Notes: generated from the sequence alone by a model not told the origin. Shown: positions 1 through 8,462, numbered from the stretch's first letter. The stretch: 60,974 nt of DNA from Gammaproteobacteria bacterium (GCA_026981985.1 JALSHZ010000081.1:1-60974); one strand, 5' to 3'. A program made the numbers and translations.

Positions 1-77
1 TGCGCTCGTTCGGACGCATAACGTCGGACAATTTGCCAGGCGTTAGCACTGCAGGAAAAAAGCTCCGTGGCTATTGC

Positions 78-350
78 TCAAGTTCGGTGCCTATCGATAT
101 CTTCGGAAAGCCATACCTTAATGAGCGATTGGTAAGGCATATCTCGCTTATTAGCCTCAATATTAATGCGTTCCAGTAACGCCTCTGGAAGCCGAAGGGA
201 AATGGTTTTGGTTGACGGCTCCAGATTTGGGAATAAAGCTGGTTGGGCTTGATTCCAGTCCATATAGTCACTGGAATCATTACTTTCCCAGAAGACTCGT
301 TCCTCGGCTTCGGTCTTGAATTTAGGTGGCGTTTTTTTGGGCTTGCTCAT
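78..350 (-). CDS. brnA: BrnA-type (CopG/ribbon-helix-helix) antitoxin
   Basis: Predicted 90-residue antitoxin of a type II toxin-antitoxin pair; BrnA proteins bind the BrnT RNase toxin and repress their own promoter. The N-terminal half is charged and carries an FxTEAEERxFWE stretch (about residues 12-23). The C-terminal half is a ribbon-helix-helix: a beta strand 'TISLRLPEALLERI' followed by two helices. The start is set at the ATG at 350, which overlaps the end of the toxin reading frame as in intact brnTA operons; an upstream in-frame start exists but lies inside the toxin remnant. The toxin gene just upstream is truncated, so this may be an orphan antitoxin. The family call is by motif only. 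Confidence 0.75.
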   Translation of the reverse strand: MSKPKKTPPKFKTEAEERVFWESNDSSDYMDWNQAQPALFPNLEPSTKTISLRLPEALLERINIEANKRDMPYQSLIKVWLSEDIDRHRT

Positions 351-441
351 AATAGATTCTCTCCTTTCGATGCATAGCACGGGCTGAGATCACGCGAATC
401 AAGGTTCCGGAAGCACGCAGTGTAAAGGTGTATGAAGCAAC
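322..441 (-). pseudogene. brnT: BrnT toxin remnant (C-terminal third only)
   Basis: A 39-codon open stretch, in a different frame from brnA, reads 'TLIRVISARAMHRKERIYYE'. This is the C-terminal signature of BrnT RNase toxins (IRxISAR, then a basic RKER and a tyrosine). It ends at a TAA at 322-324 and overlaps the brnA start by 29 bases, the arrangement of intact pairs. Reading upstream in the same frame gives no recognisable BrnT N-terminus (no FEWDxxKxxxNxxKH motif), no plausible start codon and a TAG near 510. About two thirds of the toxin is therefore missing. It is most simply a decayed toxin next to a surviving antitoxin. Confidence 0.7.
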
Positions 442-542
442 CGATTTTCGTCGGCTGTGCCAAGAGCCCCTGGTAACGTGCCTCGTGTTGGCTGCTATGC
501 TTCCGATCTAGCAGCCTGCCGGCGATACCCCAAAACAAACCC

Positions 543-2018
543 TCACCCCAGAAACGTTAATATTTCCTGCTCAATCTCTTCCTTGTCGATCACAGTCTGC
601 TGGGCGATGTCCTTGCCGAACAGCGCGGCGATTTGCTCTGGAATCGCGATACCCGCCATTTCAGCAATGGTTTGTAGCGCGTCGAGATCACTCATGCCCG
701 TTTTTCCCGTGAGCGCAGCGGCGATGGTCGGGGAAAACTTGGTCCATTCTGCGGTGGAATAGGCGATGGTTTTGAGCGGCTTGTCCGCCTGCGTTTCCCA
801 GGCTTTGAAGCAGGTGGCGGTGTGCGGGTCCATCAGGTAGTCGTCGTTTTCAAAGGTCTTCGTAATATAGTGCAACCCTTCTTCATCCGTGCAGAAGTCA
901 GCGGCGAATATCGCTTGCAGGGTCTTCAGTTCATCGCTGGTCAGCTCGTAGTATTTTTCCTCATCCAGCTGTTGCATCAGCTCGCGGGTACGCTCGGCGC
1001 CAAACAGGTCGAACAGGATACGCTCGACATTGGATGACTTGAGGATATCCATTGCCGGTGATGTGGTCGCAACCAGCGAGGTGCTGCGCATGTCGTATTT
1101 GCCTTCGTTGATAAGCCGCGTCAGCACATTGTTGCGGTTCGAGGCGATGAGGATTTTTTCCACGGGCAGCCCCATTTTCATCGCATAGTAGCCGCCGAGG
1201 GCATTGCCGAAGTTGCCGCTGGGAACGTCGAGATAGACTTTATCCCCAAGCGTGATCGCAGCCTGACGGACCAACTCCAGATAGCTGTGAATGTGATAGA
1301 CGATCTGGAAAATAATGCGCCCGAAATTCACCGAATTGGCAGCAGACAAGGAAATATGTTTCTCACGCAAGGTGGCGTTGAAGGCCTCAGAGCCCAGCAG
1401 CATTTTCAGCGCCGTTTGCGCATCATCGAAATCACCGTGGATGCCGATGACTTTCAGATTGGGCGCATCCTCGGTGACCATCTGCAAACGCTGCACATCG
1501 GAGGTGCCGCCATCAGGGTAGAGACAGGCCACGCGCACGTTGTCGCGGTTCTTGAAGGTTTCCAGCGCGGCCGGGCCGGTATCGCCGCTGGTGGCCGCCA
1601 GGATCAGGTATTGCTCATCACGCGCCTTCGCCAGCGATGCCAGCAAATAGCCGAAAGGTTGCAGCGCCATGTCCTTGAAAGCCCGGGTCGGGCCATGATA
1701 CAGCTCGCTGACATACAGCCCTTCCTTCACCTTGACGACCGGCACCGGATTGCTGGGATCGTCGAAAGCATCATACAAGTCGAGCGCCGCATCAATGACG
1801 CCGGCGTCGATGTCGATGTCGAAGGCCGACAGTAAATCCCGCGCTAACGTCTTGTAATCCGACGTCAGATGGGCTTCGAGAAAATCCGCTCCCAAAGCCG
1901 GCAAACGCTCCGGCGAGTAGATACCCCCAAATGAGGACATGGGTGAAAGAATGGCGCTTGAGAAGCTGACCTTTTCCAGCCGCTGACCATCGTTGCCGCG
2001 GGTTTCTATGAAGTTCAT
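543..2018 (-). CDS. thrC: Threonine synthase
   Basis: Converts O-phospho-L-homoserine to L-threonine, the last step of threonine synthesis, using pyridoxal phosphate (PLP). The 491-residue product has the long-form N-terminus (FSSAILSPMSSFGGIYSPE). The PLP lysine sits in TRAFKDMAL (about K115) and the phosphate-binding loop is SGDTG (about 144-148). The ATG at 2018 (MNFIETRG) is chosen over a TTG 12 bases upstream because it matches the family N-terminus and has a GGA-type ribosome site. In related bacteria thrC usually follows hom; here the upstream side is occupied by a repeat element, so the gene stands alone and its promoter must lie in about 2019-2150 or in the repeat. Confidence 0.95.
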   Translation of the reverse strand: MNFIETRGNDGQRLEKVSFSSAILSPMSSFGGIYSPERLPALGADFLEAHLTSDYKTLARDLLSAFDIDIDAGVIDAALDLYDAFDDPSNPVPVVKVKEGLYVSELYHGPTRAFKDMALQPFGYLLASLAKARDEQYLILAATSGDTGPAALETFKNRDNVRVACLYPDGGTSDVQRLQMVTEDAPNLKVIGIHGDFDDAQTALKMLLGSEAFNATLREKHISLSAANSVNFGRIIFQIVYHIHSYLELVRQAAITLGDKVYLDVPSGNFGNALGGYYAMKMGLPVEKILIASNRNNVLTRLINEGKYDMRSTSLVATTSPAMDILKSSNVERILFDLFGAERTRELMQQLDEEKYYELTSDELKTLQAIFAADFCTDEEGLHYITKTFENDDYLMDPHTATCFKAWETQADKPLKTIAYSTAEWTKFSPTIAAALTGKTGMSDLDALQTIAEMAGIAIPEQIAALFGKDIAQQTVIDKEEIEQEILTFLG

Positions 2019-2146
2019 GCGGAGATCCAAAACGTTGTCGGGAACGCCGGATTATCCCTGCTTTGATGGCGGGATGCCATAGTGTGTTGGCGATGTGGAG
2101 TATGGCTTTTTCCGGAAATATAGACACTGGTGAGATGGAATGGAGG

Positions 2147-2495
2147 TAACTGCTCAGCTTACCCCCTGTGTTCGCGAACTCTGCGTTGCCTACGTGGATG
2201 TTAGGTGAGGGGCGTGAGCAGGATGCGGAAGCTTTGAAAGTGCTCATTTACACTTGTAAACGCGGCTTGGGCTTCCTGCGTCGATCTACCTCTTCCATCC
2301 CTGGTTCGGTGGTACGGCGATTGAAATCGCCCCAACCAGCGGGTGTCGTCGGCTTGGGCATCCTGCGTCGCTCTACCTCCTCCATCCCTGGAGTCGTCGG
2401 CTTCGGCATCCTGCGTCGCTCTACCTCCTCCATCCCTGGAGTCGTCCACGCTTCCGCCTTGATTTGATGCAAAACGGGGGCAATCTGAGCAGTTA
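2147..2495. repeat. MITE-like element E1 with 48-bp tandem repeats
   Basis: This 349-bp intergenic element is bounded by a perfect 11-bp inverted repeat: TAACTGCTCAG at 2147-2157 and CTGAGCAGTTA at 2485-2495. Inside are two nearly identical 48-bp units (2345-2392 and 2393-2440) and a diverged partial copy at 2266-2304. Because 48 is a multiple of three, both strands stay open and give spurious repetitive ORFs of about 96-99 codons. The block around 2203-2236 (GTGAGGGGCGTGAGCAGGA and onward) recurs in element E2 at about 31.67 kb. It fills most of the thrC-tag gap (2019-2620); nothing else is visible there except short flanks that could hold the thrC and tag promoters. Confidence 0.7.
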
Positions 2496-2620
2496 AGGGA
2501 CTGTGCTGGGTAGTCACGAATGGAGTAGACTCAAACACGCGAGAGACGTAGCAGCAGGCTGAGTTCGGTGCGCAAGCTACTCAGATTATCGAAACCCACC
2601 TACCCGTAACCACCAACACG

Positions 2621-3205
2621 ATGCCAACAAACCGCTGTGCCTGGGTCAGCGACGACCCGCTCTACCAGCAATACCACGACGAAGAGTGGGGTGTTCCCTG
2701 CTTTGATGACCAGCTGCTGTTCGAGTTTCTGATTCTCGAAGGCGCTCAGGCAGGCTTGTCGTGGATTACCGTGCTACGAAAACGTGCGCACTATCAGCAG
2801 GTGTTCGACGGCTTCGACCCGGTGCAGGTTGCCTGTTACGGCACAGACAAAATCGAGGCGTTGATGCAAGATGCCGGCATTATTCGCAACCGCTTGAAGA
2901 TCCAGTCCACCATCACCAATGCGCATGCCTTTCTGGAGATCCAGCAGCAGCACGGATCATTTTCCGACTGGCTGTGGGGTTTTGTCGATGGGGAACCCAT
3001 CATCAATCACTGGCGCTCGCTGGAAGAAGTTCCGGCCTCAACCCCATTGTCAGATACCCTCTCCAAAGCATTGAAAAAACGAGGATTCAAATTCGTCGGC
3101 AGCACGATATGCTATGCCTATATGCAGGCCATCGGCATGGTCAATGACCATACCGTGGACTGTTTTCGGCACCCCAGCCATTCCCAAAAACTGTCAAGCG
3201 CTTGA
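2621..3205 (+). CDS. tag: DNA-3-methyladenine glycosylase I
   Basis: Base-excision-repair enzyme that removes 3-methyladenine from alkylated DNA. The 194-residue protein keeps the zinc-snap ligands with the E. coli Tag spacing: C6 and H19 at the N-terminus, H177 and C181 near the C-terminus (NDHTVDC). The catalytic glutamate is in ILEGAQAGLSW (about E40). Full length for the family. It lies between repeat element E1 and the divergent-style control region of the TetR gene, so it is probably a single-gene unit. Confidence 0.95.
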   Translation: MPTNRCAWVSDDPLYQQYHDEEWGVPCFDDQLLFEFLILEGAQAGLSWITVLRKRAHYQQVFDGFDPVQVACYGTDKIEALMQDAGIIRNRLKIQSTITNAHAFLEIQQQHGSFSDWLWGFVDGEPIINHWRSLEEVPASTPLSDTLSKALKKRGFKFVGSTICYAYMQAIGMVNDHTVDCFRHPSHSQKLSSA

Positions 3206-3206
3206 C

Positions 3207-3222
3207 TTGACCGGCCAGTCAA
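3207..3222. promoter_or_regulatory. TetR-type operator (site 1)
   Basis: TTGACCGGCCAGTCAA is a 16-bp near-perfect palindrome ending 15 bases before the ATG of the TetR-family gene. It fits TTGACYGNNCRGTCAA, which recurs at 3897 and 3992 before tusA and at 31890. The position suggests autorepression. That the adjacent regulator binds it is inference from location and repetition. Confidence 0.6.
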
Positions 3223-3237
3223 TTCAAACTTGGCCAC

Positions 3238-3846
3238 ATGAAACATTCCATCGGCACCAAAGATCGCATCATCGAAGTCGCCAAGCAGCGCTTTCATTCG
3301 CGCAGCTATGCCGACGTCGGTATCAAGGAAATCTGCGATGCAGCAGAGATTCAGAAAGGCAGCTTTTATCACTTCTTCCCTTCCAAACGGGATCTGGTGC
3401 TGACCGTTATCGAGGAATTCTCAGCCGACTGGGCCAGCGGATTTATTGCCGAAGCCTTCGACCCGGCGCTGCCGCCAATGGAGCGATTCGACTACCTGGT
3501 CGATGCCGCCTATTTCTGGCAGAAGTCGAGTCAGACCAAAGACGCCGATGGGCGCATGCCCGGCTGTCTGTTCGGCAATCTCGCGCTGGAGATCAGCACC
3601 CGGGACGAAGTATTGCGGGCCCGCCTCAGTTCATTCTTTCGCCTTGCCCGGGATCGGTTCCGCGAAACGCTGGAGGAAGCCGTCTCACGTGGGGATATTC
3701 CCCCCCTGGATACGACCAACACCGCCGAGGCCATGCTGGCATATCTCGAAGGCGTGATTCTGCTCGCCAAGAACCAGAACGACCCAGAGTTGATCTATCG
3801 TCTTGGCCCGGCCCTCAAGTCACTCCGAATCGAACTCAAACAGTAG
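3238..3846 (+). CDS. TetR/AcrR-family transcriptional regulator
   Basis: A 202-residue one-component repressor. Residues about 8-55 form the TetR DNA-binding domain: KDRIIEVAKQRF, then the helix-turn-helix VGIKEICDAAEIQKGSFYHF and SKRDLV. The C-terminal ligand domain (about 70-200) has the arrangement DxxxQMPGCLFGNLALE-like seen in stress-responsive TetR proteins (here RMPGCLFGNLALEIS). A matching palindrome lies directly upstream and two more lie before the downstream tusA-dsrE pair, so it probably represses itself and that sulfur-trafficking unit. The ligand is unknown. Confidence 0.88.
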   Translation: MKHSIGTKDRIIEVAKQRFHSRSYADVGIKEICDAAEIQKGSFYHFFPSKRDLVLTVIEEFSADWASGFIAEAFDPALPPMERFDYLVDAAYFWQKSSQTKDADGRMPGCLFGNLALEISTRDEVLRARLSSFFRLARDRFRETLEEAVSRGDIPPLDTTNTAEAMLAYLEGVILLAKNQNDPELIYRLGPALKSLRIELKQ

Positions 3847-3896
3847 GTCCAATATGTCATTGCCCCAGTTTTCCGTCCATTTCTTCGCCAGCATGC

Positions 3897-3912
3897 TTGA
3901 CCGATCGGTCGA
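3897..3912. promoter_or_regulatory. TetR-type operator (site 2)
   Basis: TTGACCGATCGGTCGA contains the perfect 12-bp palindrome GACCGATCGGTC and matches the half-sites of site 1. It lies between the TetR gene and tusA, about 135 bases before the tusA start. Confidence 0.55.
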
Positions 3913-3991
3913 TCAAGCACTGCGGTCGGCTCCGGCAAGCCAGTTCTATCGCAGTAATGCTGCGCTAGCTTCGTATCATTTTCGCCACTTC

Positions 3992-4007
3992 TTGACCGAA
4001 CGGTCAC
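3992..4007. promoter_or_regulatory. TetR-type operator (site 3)
   Basis: TTGACCGAACGGTCAC carries GACCG-AA-CGGTC, the same half-sites as sites 1 and 2, and ends 24 bases before the tusA ATG. Its first hexamer TTGACC could double as a -35 element, which would let a bound repressor block polymerase directly; that is inference. Confidence 0.55.
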
Positions 4008-4031
4008 CTAACCCAACAGAGAGGTAACGCC

Positions 4032-4265
4032 ATGACGATCAATATCACAGAAACACTCGACACCACCGGGCTCAACTGTCCTTTGCCAATCCTGAAAACA
4101 CGCAAGGCCATTGCGACACTCGACAATGGCGCGCTATTGAAGGTAGTCGCCACTGACCCCGGCTCGGTAAAGGATATTTCATCGTTCTGCTCCCAGACCG
4201 GCCATGAACTGATCGAATCATCCGAAACCGATGGCCAATTCCATTTTCTGATCCGCAAACAATGA
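4032..4265 (+). CDS. tusA: TusA-family sulfurtransferase
   Basis: A 77-residue cytoplasmic sulfur carrier. The hallmark Cys-Pro-x-Pro motif is at C16-P-L-P19 in DTTGLNCPLPIL; the cysteine carries persulfide sulfur. The remainder follows the TusA/SirA fold (LKTRKAIATL, then VVATDPGSVKDI). A GAGAGG ribosome site precedes the ATG. It is followed after 7 bases by a DsrE2-like gene, the TusA-DsrE2 pairing known from sulfur-oxidising bacteria, where they pass sulfane sulfur toward oxidation enzymes. Two TetR-type operators lie upstream. The neighbourhood favours a sulfur-oxidation role over tRNA thiolation. Confidence 0.9.
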   Translation: MTINITETLDTTGLNCPLPILKTRKAIATLDNGALLKVVATDPGSVKDISSFCSQTGHELIESSETDGQFHFLIRKQ

Positions 4266-4272
4266 GGAGAGC

Positions 4273-4728
4273 ATGATGAACAGTGCTGAAATTACCCGCA
4301 TCGACAACGGCTCGATTCCCGAAGATCTCGACGCCTGGTTCGATCAGAAGTTCGAAGAAAAAATGCAGGAACGTGAGGCGGCCCACACACCGTCGATGAC
4401 GATCATCGCGACCAAGGGGACGCTGGATATGGCTTACCCGCCCTTTATTCTTGCCTCGACCGGTGCCGCCCTTGGCTGGGATGTCTCCATTTTTTTCACC
4501 TTCTATGGCCTGGCCCTGCTGAAGAAAGATCTCGATCTGAAAATCAGCCCGCTCGGCAATCCGGCCATGCCGATGAAAATGCCGGAAGGGCCACGATGGT
4601 TGCAAGACCGCGAGTTGACGATTCCAAACGCCATCATGTCGATCGTACCCGGATCAGTGACTGGGTCGGTGCGGCATCGTTTTTACCAACCGCACAAAAA
4701 GCTGACGTCAGTCTGTTTGTGTAGCTGA
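4273..4728 (+). pseudogene. DsrE2-like protein with internal deletion and frameshift
   Basis: The reading frame begins as a normal DsrE/DsrF/DrsH-like (DsrE2) protein: an N-terminal helix, then IATKGTLDMAYPPFILAST, IFFTFYGLALL and NAIMSIVPG (to about 4653). It then leaves the family and ends at 4728 as an unrelated tail. The family's true C-terminus is present in another frame: DWVGAASFLPTAQ followed by KADVSLFV and a TAG at 4722-4724. The middle segment that normally carries a conserved cysteine and the MTxDVFGY-like block is missing. An internal deletion of roughly 50 codons that also shifted the frame explains this. The encoded 151-residue protein probably has no sulfur-carrier activity. 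Confidence 0.72.
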
Positions 4729-4809
4729 GGAGTCCGGGCTAGGTTAGGGGTAAGGCGAATGAATTCGCCCCTACTGGTATGGCGCTCGGTTGGGCTTCAC
4801 ATTGAACAT

Positions 4810-4842
4810 CACGTTATGCCGGCAGGACGCCGGAATAACGTG
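4810..4842. terminator. Hairpin between convergent tusA-dsrE and anti-sigma genes
   Basis: CACGTTATGCCGGC and GCCGGAATAACGTG pair with one mismatch around a four-base loop. The hairpin lies in the 148-base gap between two convergent units. No long T-run follows on either strand, so it is a weak intrinsic terminator at best or a small palindromic repeat. Confidence 0.4.
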
Positions 4843-4876
4843 TCATTGCGCAGCATGCGTTCACACATGAAGTCTG

Positions 4877-5626
4877 TCAGATAAAGTCGATACATTTACC
4901 CTTGTACATGATCGGTCCTGAGGGGAGTTCGTTTTGCTCACGATTGCGGGGTTCAACGGTGATCGCAAACTGTTTTGCGCCTTTCATGCGCTTCCATTGT
5001 TGTTCCGACAGCTTGATATAGGTTTGTTTGCGATCGGACGGAACGACGCCGATCCGTACTGGTGCGGTATCCGGTGATTTGATTGCCCACAATTCGAGGA
5101 CACCTTCATTCTTCATTTTCGGTGTTTCCATCAGACGTACCGAAACGACCCGCCGTTGCTTGTGGCCCATAGTCACGACCATCGGTTTGTCACCCTCGCC
5201 TTCGAGCACCGAGATATAACTCAGGCTCGACATTGGCGCGGCGTTTTCGGCTATCGGCAACAATGCTCTCATGCCCAGTGTGACCGCCAAAACCGCAGTT
5301 GTCGCCTGCCAAAATCCAGGCCTGCGGAATATCGACCACCAACCGGAACCCGCCTGACTGCCATGCGTTTCGGCTTGCGCATCTGTTTGTGTAATGCTGT
5401 TTTTAAGCGATTTCCAGACGCGTGCTGGCGGCTGCGTCTCGGGGATCAGTTCGGCCATCGGATTGAGCTTTTCTTCCCACATTTCTACCGCGTAGCGGAT
5501 GTATGGCCGCTCATGGGTGAGGCGCTCGAAACGTCTGCGCGCCCGGCCGGTGAGCGTGCCTAGTACGTACTCGGCCGCCAGTGCTTCATACACTTCGGGG
5601 TTCTGGTAACGTTTCAGTCCAGACAT
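4877..5626 (-). CDS. Anti-sigma factor, RskA/ChrR-like, membrane-anchored
   Basis: A 249-residue partner of the ECF sigma factor encoded just upstream. Residues about 1-80 form a cytoplasmic sigma-binding region with the EYVLGTLTGRARRRFERL motif typical of RskA-type anti-sigma factors. One membrane segment lies at about 108-127 (FWQATTAVLAVTLGMRALL). The C-terminal 115 residues are a periplasmic RskA-like domain (VRLMETPKM...LELWAIKSPDTAPVRIGVVP). The start codon overlaps the end of the sigma gene by 13 bases, so the two are translationally coupled. The signal that releases sigma is not evident. Confidence 0.88.
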   Translation of the reverse strand: MSGLKRYQNPEVYEALAAEYVLGTLTGRARRRFERLTHERPYIRYAVEMWEEKLNPMAELIPETQPPARVWKSLKNSITQTDAQAETHGSQAGSGWWSIFRRPGFWQATTAVLAVTLGMRALLPIAENAAPMSSLSYISVLEGEGDKPMVVTMGHKQRRVVSVRLMETPKMKNEGVLELWAIKSPDTAPVRIGVVPSDRKQTYIKLSEQQWKRMKGAKQFAITVEPRNREQNELPSGPIMYKGKCIDFI

Positions 5627-6162
5627 TTTCTCAACCTTTCAACTCCGCGCCTGACCCAGGCTTTGACGGTACCCAGCGGCGCTTCCAAATGTGCGGCAAT
5701 CTCTTCGTGGGTGTGGCCATAGTAGTAAGCCATGAGAATCGATTTCCTCTGTTTTTCCTGCAACTGCTCCATGCATTCCTGTACTCGCTGCGCTGACATG
5801 CTGACGCCTGCCAGGTCACTCGGTGATGGATCTGTACTGGAGAAATCGATTCCCTCGTACTCCGTCTCCACCTCTTGCGGTCGACTGCGCTTGCTGCGCA
5901 AGACATCAAGCCCCCGGTTGCGCACGACGGTTGCCATCCAGGTCATGGACGATGCGCGCTCGGGATTGAACGAAGCGGCATTGTTCCAGATCTTGAGAAA
6001 CCCATCCTGCAACACATCTTCCGCCGCATGGGGTGTCTTCATCAGCTTGAGACAGACACTAAACAGCTTCGGCGAGGTTAATTGATACAGTCGCTCGAAC
6101 GCCTTTTCATCGCCCCTGGCACACAACCTCAGCAACTCGGCGTAAGGGTCATTCTGTGGCAT
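5614..6162 (-). CDS. ECF RNA polymerase sigma factor (SigK-like)
   Basis: A 182-residue alternative sigma factor. Region 2 spans about residues 20-95, including AEDVLQDGFLKIWNNAASFNPER and the WMATVVRNRGLDVLR stretch that contacts the -10 element. Region 4 is near 130-180, with HTHEEIAAHLEAPLGTVKAW as the helix-turn-helix for the -35 element. With the overlapping downstream anti-sigma gene it forms a two-gene regulatory unit. Such units are often self-activated, but no promoter match could be confirmed in 6163-6290. Confidence 0.92.
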   Translation of the reverse strand: MPQNDPYAELLRLCARGDEKAFERLYQLTSPKLFSVCLKLMKTPHAAEDVLQDGFLKIWNNAASFNPERASSMTWMATVVRNRGLDVLRSKRSRPQEVETEYEGIDFSSTDPSPSDLAGVSMSAQRVQECMEQLQEKQRKSILMAYYYGHTHEEIAAHLEAPLGTVKAWVRRGVERLRKCLD

Positions 6163-6297
6163 GTGAAACCTTCACAGTCAAAACATTTGGAACGCTGGAT
6201 CATAACATGCGATCCATTTCTCCATGTTTTGCGCTGCCAGAAATGACTACACCGTAATTACGCCATGAATTGACAATAAGATGCTGCGGCAGAAATA

Positions 6298-6331
6298 AAA
6301 AAAGGAGCCGAAGCTCCTTTTTTTTTGACAT
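6298..6331 (-). terminator. Intrinsic terminator after pnp
   Basis: AAAGGAGC-CGAA-GCTCCTTT is a perfect 8-bp stem with a tetraloop, flanked by A-runs on one side and T-runs on the other, so it can work in both directions. It lies 20-55 bases beyond the pnp stop on the minus strand and ends the rimP-to-pnp operon. Confidence 0.85.
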
Positions 6332-6353
6332 GAATCAAAAAAGATTCAGTACA

Positions 6354-8444
6354 TCACTCGCCCTCGGCGATTGCCTTCATGCTGAGGCGAATCCTGCCCT
6401 GACGATCCAGCTCCAGCACTTTGACGCGGACAATATCGCCTTCGCTGAGTTTGTCGGTGACTTTCTCGACGCGCTCGTTGGAGATCTGCGAGATGTGAAC
6501 CAGACCATCCTTGCCCGGCAGCACTGTGACGAAAGCGCCGAAGTCCATGATCTTGCTAACCTTGCCTTCATAGATCTTGCCCACCTCGATGTCGGCGGTC
6601 AGTTCCTCGATCATGCGCTTGGCGGCCATGCCGGCTTCCATGTCAACTGCGGCGATCTTGATGGCGCCGCTGTCGTCGATATCGACCGATGCACCTGTCG
6701 CTTCGGTAATGCCCTTGATGGTCGCGCCACCTTTGCCGATCACATCGCGAATCTTCTCCGGATTGATCTTCATGGTGATAAAGCGCGGCGCGTATTTGGA
6801 CATCTCTTCGCGATGCTCGGAGATGGCCTTGTTCATCTCGTCGAGAATGAACAGGCGGCCATTTTTCGCCTGATCCAGCGCTTGCCGCATGATCTCGCGG
6901 GTGATGCCAGTGATCTTGATGTCCATCTGCAATGCGGTAACGCCATCAGCGGTACCGGCCACCTTGAAGTCCATGTCGCCGAGGTGATCTTCATCACCGA
7001 GAATGTCGGTCAATACGGCGAATTCGTCACCTTCCTTGACCAGACCCATGGCGATACCGGCAACGGGATTGATCAGTGGTACACCCGCATCCATCATCGA
7101 CAGACTGGTGCCACAGACCGAGGCCATCGAGCTGGAACCGTTCGATTCGGTGATTTCCGATACCACGCGAATGGTGTAAGGAAATTCCTCGGGATTCGGC
7201 AGTACCGCCTGAACACCACGCTTCGCCAGACGGCCATGACCGATTTCGCGACGCTTCGGTGAACCGACACGTCCGGTCTCGCCGACGCTGAATGGCGGGA
7301 AGTTGTAGTGCAACATGAACGGCTCGCGACGCTCACCTTCCAGCGCATCGATGATCTGCGCATCACGGGTAGTACCCAGGGTGGTAATGACCAGCGCTTG
7401 CGTCTCGCCGCGGGTAAACAGCGCGGAACCGTGGGTGCGCGGCAGTACACCGGTACGAACAGTGATCGGACGAACCGTCTGCAAGTCACGGCCATCGATA
7501 CGTGGTTCACCGGCGATGATGCGACCACGGACGATGCTTTTTTCGAGCTTGCCAAACGCTGCCTGGACATCCGCTTCGGAGGGCGCGCCCTCTTCACCCG
7601 TCGCCAACTGCTCGATGAGGGATTTCTTGATCTCGCCGATGCGATTGTAGCGTTCCTGCTTGTCGGCAATCTGGTAAGCCGCCGTCAGATCGTTGCCTAC
7701 GGCTTCCCGCGCTGCATCGATCAATGCGGTGTTTTCAGTGGGTGGCTGCCAATCCCATGCAGGCTTGCCGGCTTCAGCCTTCAGCTCATTGATGGCATCG
7801 ATCGCCACCCGCATCTGTTCATGGCCGAACATGACCGCGCCGAGCATCACATCCTCGGGCAGCATTTTCGCTTCTGATTCAACCATTAGTACTGCGTCGG
7901 CAGTACCGGCAACAACCAGATCGAGCGACGACGCTTCGAGCGCCTCACGGCCGGGATTGAGCAGGTATTCACCATCGACATAACCAACCCGTGCAGCGCC
8001 AATCGGCCCCATGAACGGCAGGCCGGAGATCGCCAGCGCCGCCGAGGCACCGATCATCGATGGCACTTCAGGATCCACATCGGGGTTCAACGACTTGACC
8101 GTTGCAATCACCTGGGTTTCGTTGGTAAACCCTTTCGGGAACAACGGACGCAGGGGACGATCCATCAAACGTGCGGTCAGCGTCTCCTTTTCGGAAGGAC
8201 GGCCCTCACGACGGAAGAAGCCGCCGGGGATCTTGCCCGCGGCGTAGGTACGCTCCTGGTAGTCGCAAGTCAGGGGAAAGAAATCCCGCCCCTCGACGGC
8301 TTCCTTGGCGGCGACGACGGTCACCAGCACCACGGTGTCCGCCATATTGATGAGCACGGCACCAGTTGCCTGGCGCGCGATCTCACCCGTTTCCAGCGTG
8401 ACGGTATGCTCGCCGAACTGGAAGGTCTTTTTTATCAGTGACAC
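6354..8444 (-). CDS. pnp: Polyribonucleotide nucleotidyltransferase (PNPase)
   Basis: Phosphorolytic 3'-5' exoribonuclease of the RNA degradosome. The 696 residues show the full architecture: first RNase PH domain (about 1-215), helical linker (240-320), second RNase PH domain (325-545) with the [23 protein letters not shown] block, KH domain (about 553-610, [15 protein letters not shown]) and S1 domain (about 620-690, [17 protein letters not shown]). It follows rpsO by 18 bases, the standard rpsO-pnp pair; in E. coli the leader between them is the site of PNPase autocontrol. Confidence 0.98.
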   Translation of the reverse strand: MSLIKKTFQFGEHTVTLETGEIARQATGAVLINMADTVVLVTVVAAKEAVEGRDFFPLTCDYQERTYAAGKIPGGFFRREGRPSEKETLTARLMDRPLRPLFPKGFTNETQVIATVKSLNPDVDPEVPSMIGASAALAISGLPFMGPIGAARVGYVDGEYLLNPGREALEASSLDLVVAGTADAVLMVESEAKMLPEDVMLGAVMFGHEQMRVAIDAINELKAEAGKPAWDWQPPTENTALIDAAREAVGNDLTAAYQIADKQERYNRIGEIKKSLIEQLATGEEGAPSEADVQAAFGKLEKSIVRGRIIAGEPRIDGRDLQTVRPITVRTGVLPRTHGSALFTRGETQALVITTLGTTRDAQIIDALEGERREPFMLHYNFPPFSVGETGRVGSPKRREIGHGRLAKRGVQAVLPNPEEFPYTIRVVSEITESNGSSSMASVCGTSLSMMDAGVPLINPVAGIAMGLVKEGDEFAVLTDILGDEDHLGDMDFKVAGTADGVTALQMDIKITGITREIMRQALDQAKNGRLFILDEMNKAISEHREEMSKYAPRFITMKINPEKIRDVIGKGGATIKGITEATGASVDIDDSGAIKIAAVDMEAGMAAKRMIEELTADIEVGKIYEGKVSKIMDFGAFVTVLPGKDGLVHISQISNERVEKVTDKLSEGDIVRVKVLELDRQGRIRLSMKAIAEGE

Positions 8445-8462
8445 GATGCTTCTCTCCTAAAG

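Noticed and set aside
1287-1835. 182-codon plus-strand ORF opposite thrC
   Set aside because: Antisense shadow of a well-identified gene; no recognisable domain or ribosome site.
2248-2538. Repetitive 96-codon minus-strand ORF (MEEVERRRMPKPTTP units)
   Set aside because: Created by 48-bp tandem DNA repeats in element E1 that are open on both strands; no conserved start or ribosome site.
3114-3968. 284-codon plus-strand ORF across tag and the TetR gene
   Set aside because: Overlaps two clear genes in another frame and has low-complexity Arg/Pro/Ser content.
3854-4027. 58-codon ORF between the TetR gene and tusA
   Set aside because: It spans two operator palindromes and has no family resemblance; better read as a control region.
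6270-7262. 330-codon plus-strand ORF opposite pnp
   Set aside because: Antisense shadow of PNPase; no motif.
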